Positions 62,969-64,000 of a stretch of 64,000 nucleotides of DNA are shown piece by piece (the first letter of the stretch is position 1; the number at the start of each line of letters is the position of its first letter). A program made the position numbers and the translations under genes. The notes below the pieces were generated by a model. The model saw nothing but the letters and a program-made list of their open reading frames with translations. It searched no databases and had not been told where the DNA came from. The stretch covers positions 1 to 64,000 of the forward strand of contig CACNJC010000003.1 in NCBI GenBank assembly GCA_902620585.1, written 5' to 3'. Origin of the DNA: an uncultured Pelagibacteraceae bacterium (GTDB taxonomy: Bacteria > Pseudomonadota > Alphaproteobacteria > Pelagibacterales > Pelagibacteraceae).

Positions 62969-64000
62969 TATTTGTTTATAATGCCTGCCTCAATAAACTC
63001 ATCGATATTTCCATTTAAAACATCATTTGGATTGGTATTTTCAACTTTATTTCTTAAGTCTTTGACTAATTGATATGGTTGTAAAACATATGATCTAATT
63101 TGATGCCCCCAACCAATATCTGTTTTTGAATTTAATTCTTTTTGGTTCTCTGTCTCTCTTTTTTGTATCTCATATTCGTAAAGTCTTGCTTTCAACATTT
63201 TATAACAAGTTTCTTTGTTTTTATGCTGAGATCTCTCATTTTGACATTGCACAACAATTTTTGTTGGCAAATGAGTTATTCTAACAGCACTATCTGTTGT
63301 ATTGACATGTTGCCCTCCCGCGCCACTGGATCTGTAGGTATCAATTCTTAAATCTTTTTCATCTATTTGAACTTTTATATTATCTTCAACCGCAGGATAA
63401 ACCCAAACACTGGCAAAGCTCGTATGTCTTCGTGCTCCGCTATCAAAAGGTGAAATTCTTACAAGCCTATGAACGCCGGACTCGCTTTTCATTAGTCCAT
63501 AAAGATAATCGCCACTTACTTTTAGCGTAGAAGACTTTATGCCAGCTTCTTCACCTTTGTGCTCACTAATAAACTCATACTTAAATTTTTTTTTATCAAA
63601 CCATTTTAAATACATTCTTCTTAACATATCAGCCCAATCTTGACTTTCAGTACCTCCAGCGCCAGCATGAATCTCAAGATAAATATTGAAGTCATCATTT
63701 TCTCCTGAAAGAAAACAATTAATTTCATTTTTCTTTATTTTTTTAATTAAATTAGTAATTTTTTCAATACAATCTTGAATAATTTCTTCGTTTTTTTCTT
63801 CCAAAGCTAATTTATAAAGATCTCTTAAATTTTTTATTTCGTTAGAACAAATATTAAATGAGTTTAAAATATCCTCGTATATATTTTTTTCTTTTACTGT
63901 TTTTTTGACTTTTGATTTATCTTTCCAGAAGTTTTCACTTAAAAGGGTCTTTTCTAATTCTTTTAATTTAGTTTCAATGTTATTTTTTTCAAAGATACCC
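62968..64000 (-). CDS. prfB: Peptide chain release factor 2 (partial, 5' end beyond the window)
   Basis: [23 protein letters not shown]-like, [22 protein letters not shown] (GGQ). Frame stays open upstream of the track's TTG start ([31 protein letters not shown]...) to the edge. Confidence 0.95.
   Translation of the reverse strand, partial: [343 protein letters not shown]

Noticed and set aside
63802-63804. TTG start for prfB in the ORF track
   Set aside because: The same frame stays open to the window edge and encodes the normal RF2 N-terminal helical region; the gene is truncated by the window, not started there. The usual prfB frameshift region would lie outside the window, so it cannot be judged.
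1-64000. CRISPR arrays, transposons, phage, toxin-antitoxin or defence systems
   Set aside because: No regularly spaced repeats, transposase/integrase motifs or defence gene families were seen; repeated A/T runs are compositional.

Overview
AT-rich, tightly packed bacterial chromosome segment. Gene order and protein sequences point to an alphaproteobacterium of the SAR11 / Pelagibacterales type (inference from composition and gene order, not a database match). Almost everything is core: (i) an outer-membrane/translation super-operon on the minus strand (rpsB-tsf-frr-uppS-cdsA-dxr-bamA-skp-lpxD-fabZ-lpxA-lpxI-sugar dehydrogenase-lpxB); (ii) dnaE-lolD-lolC/E-proS-rnj-coaX-birA leading back to a complete 14-gene nuoA-N complex I operon; (iii) two tandem tRNAs (Val, Asp) upstream of nuoA; (iv) a small accessory patch at 38.0-42.1 kb (zinc-ribbon membrane protein, an 850-aa SDR+cupin+C-methyltransferase fusion, a GT17-like glycosyltransferase); (v) WecA/MraY-like gene-tRNA-Leu-tig-clpP-clpX-lon; (vi) glnA; (vii) an iscR-sufBCDS-sufU-sufT-sufA operon; (viii) anmK/tyrS, an AsmA-like gene and a partial prfB. 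No rRNA, CRISPR, transposase, integrase or phage genes were seen. The best leads are the trifunctional sugar-modifying fusion protein, a structured rpsB leader with a possible RBS-proximal pseudoknot, a good type-1 IscR-like palindrome upstream of iscR, the absence of pyrH and rseP from their usual slots, and a tRNA-Leu ending 9 nt before the tig start codon. No clearly novel multi-gene system is evident.
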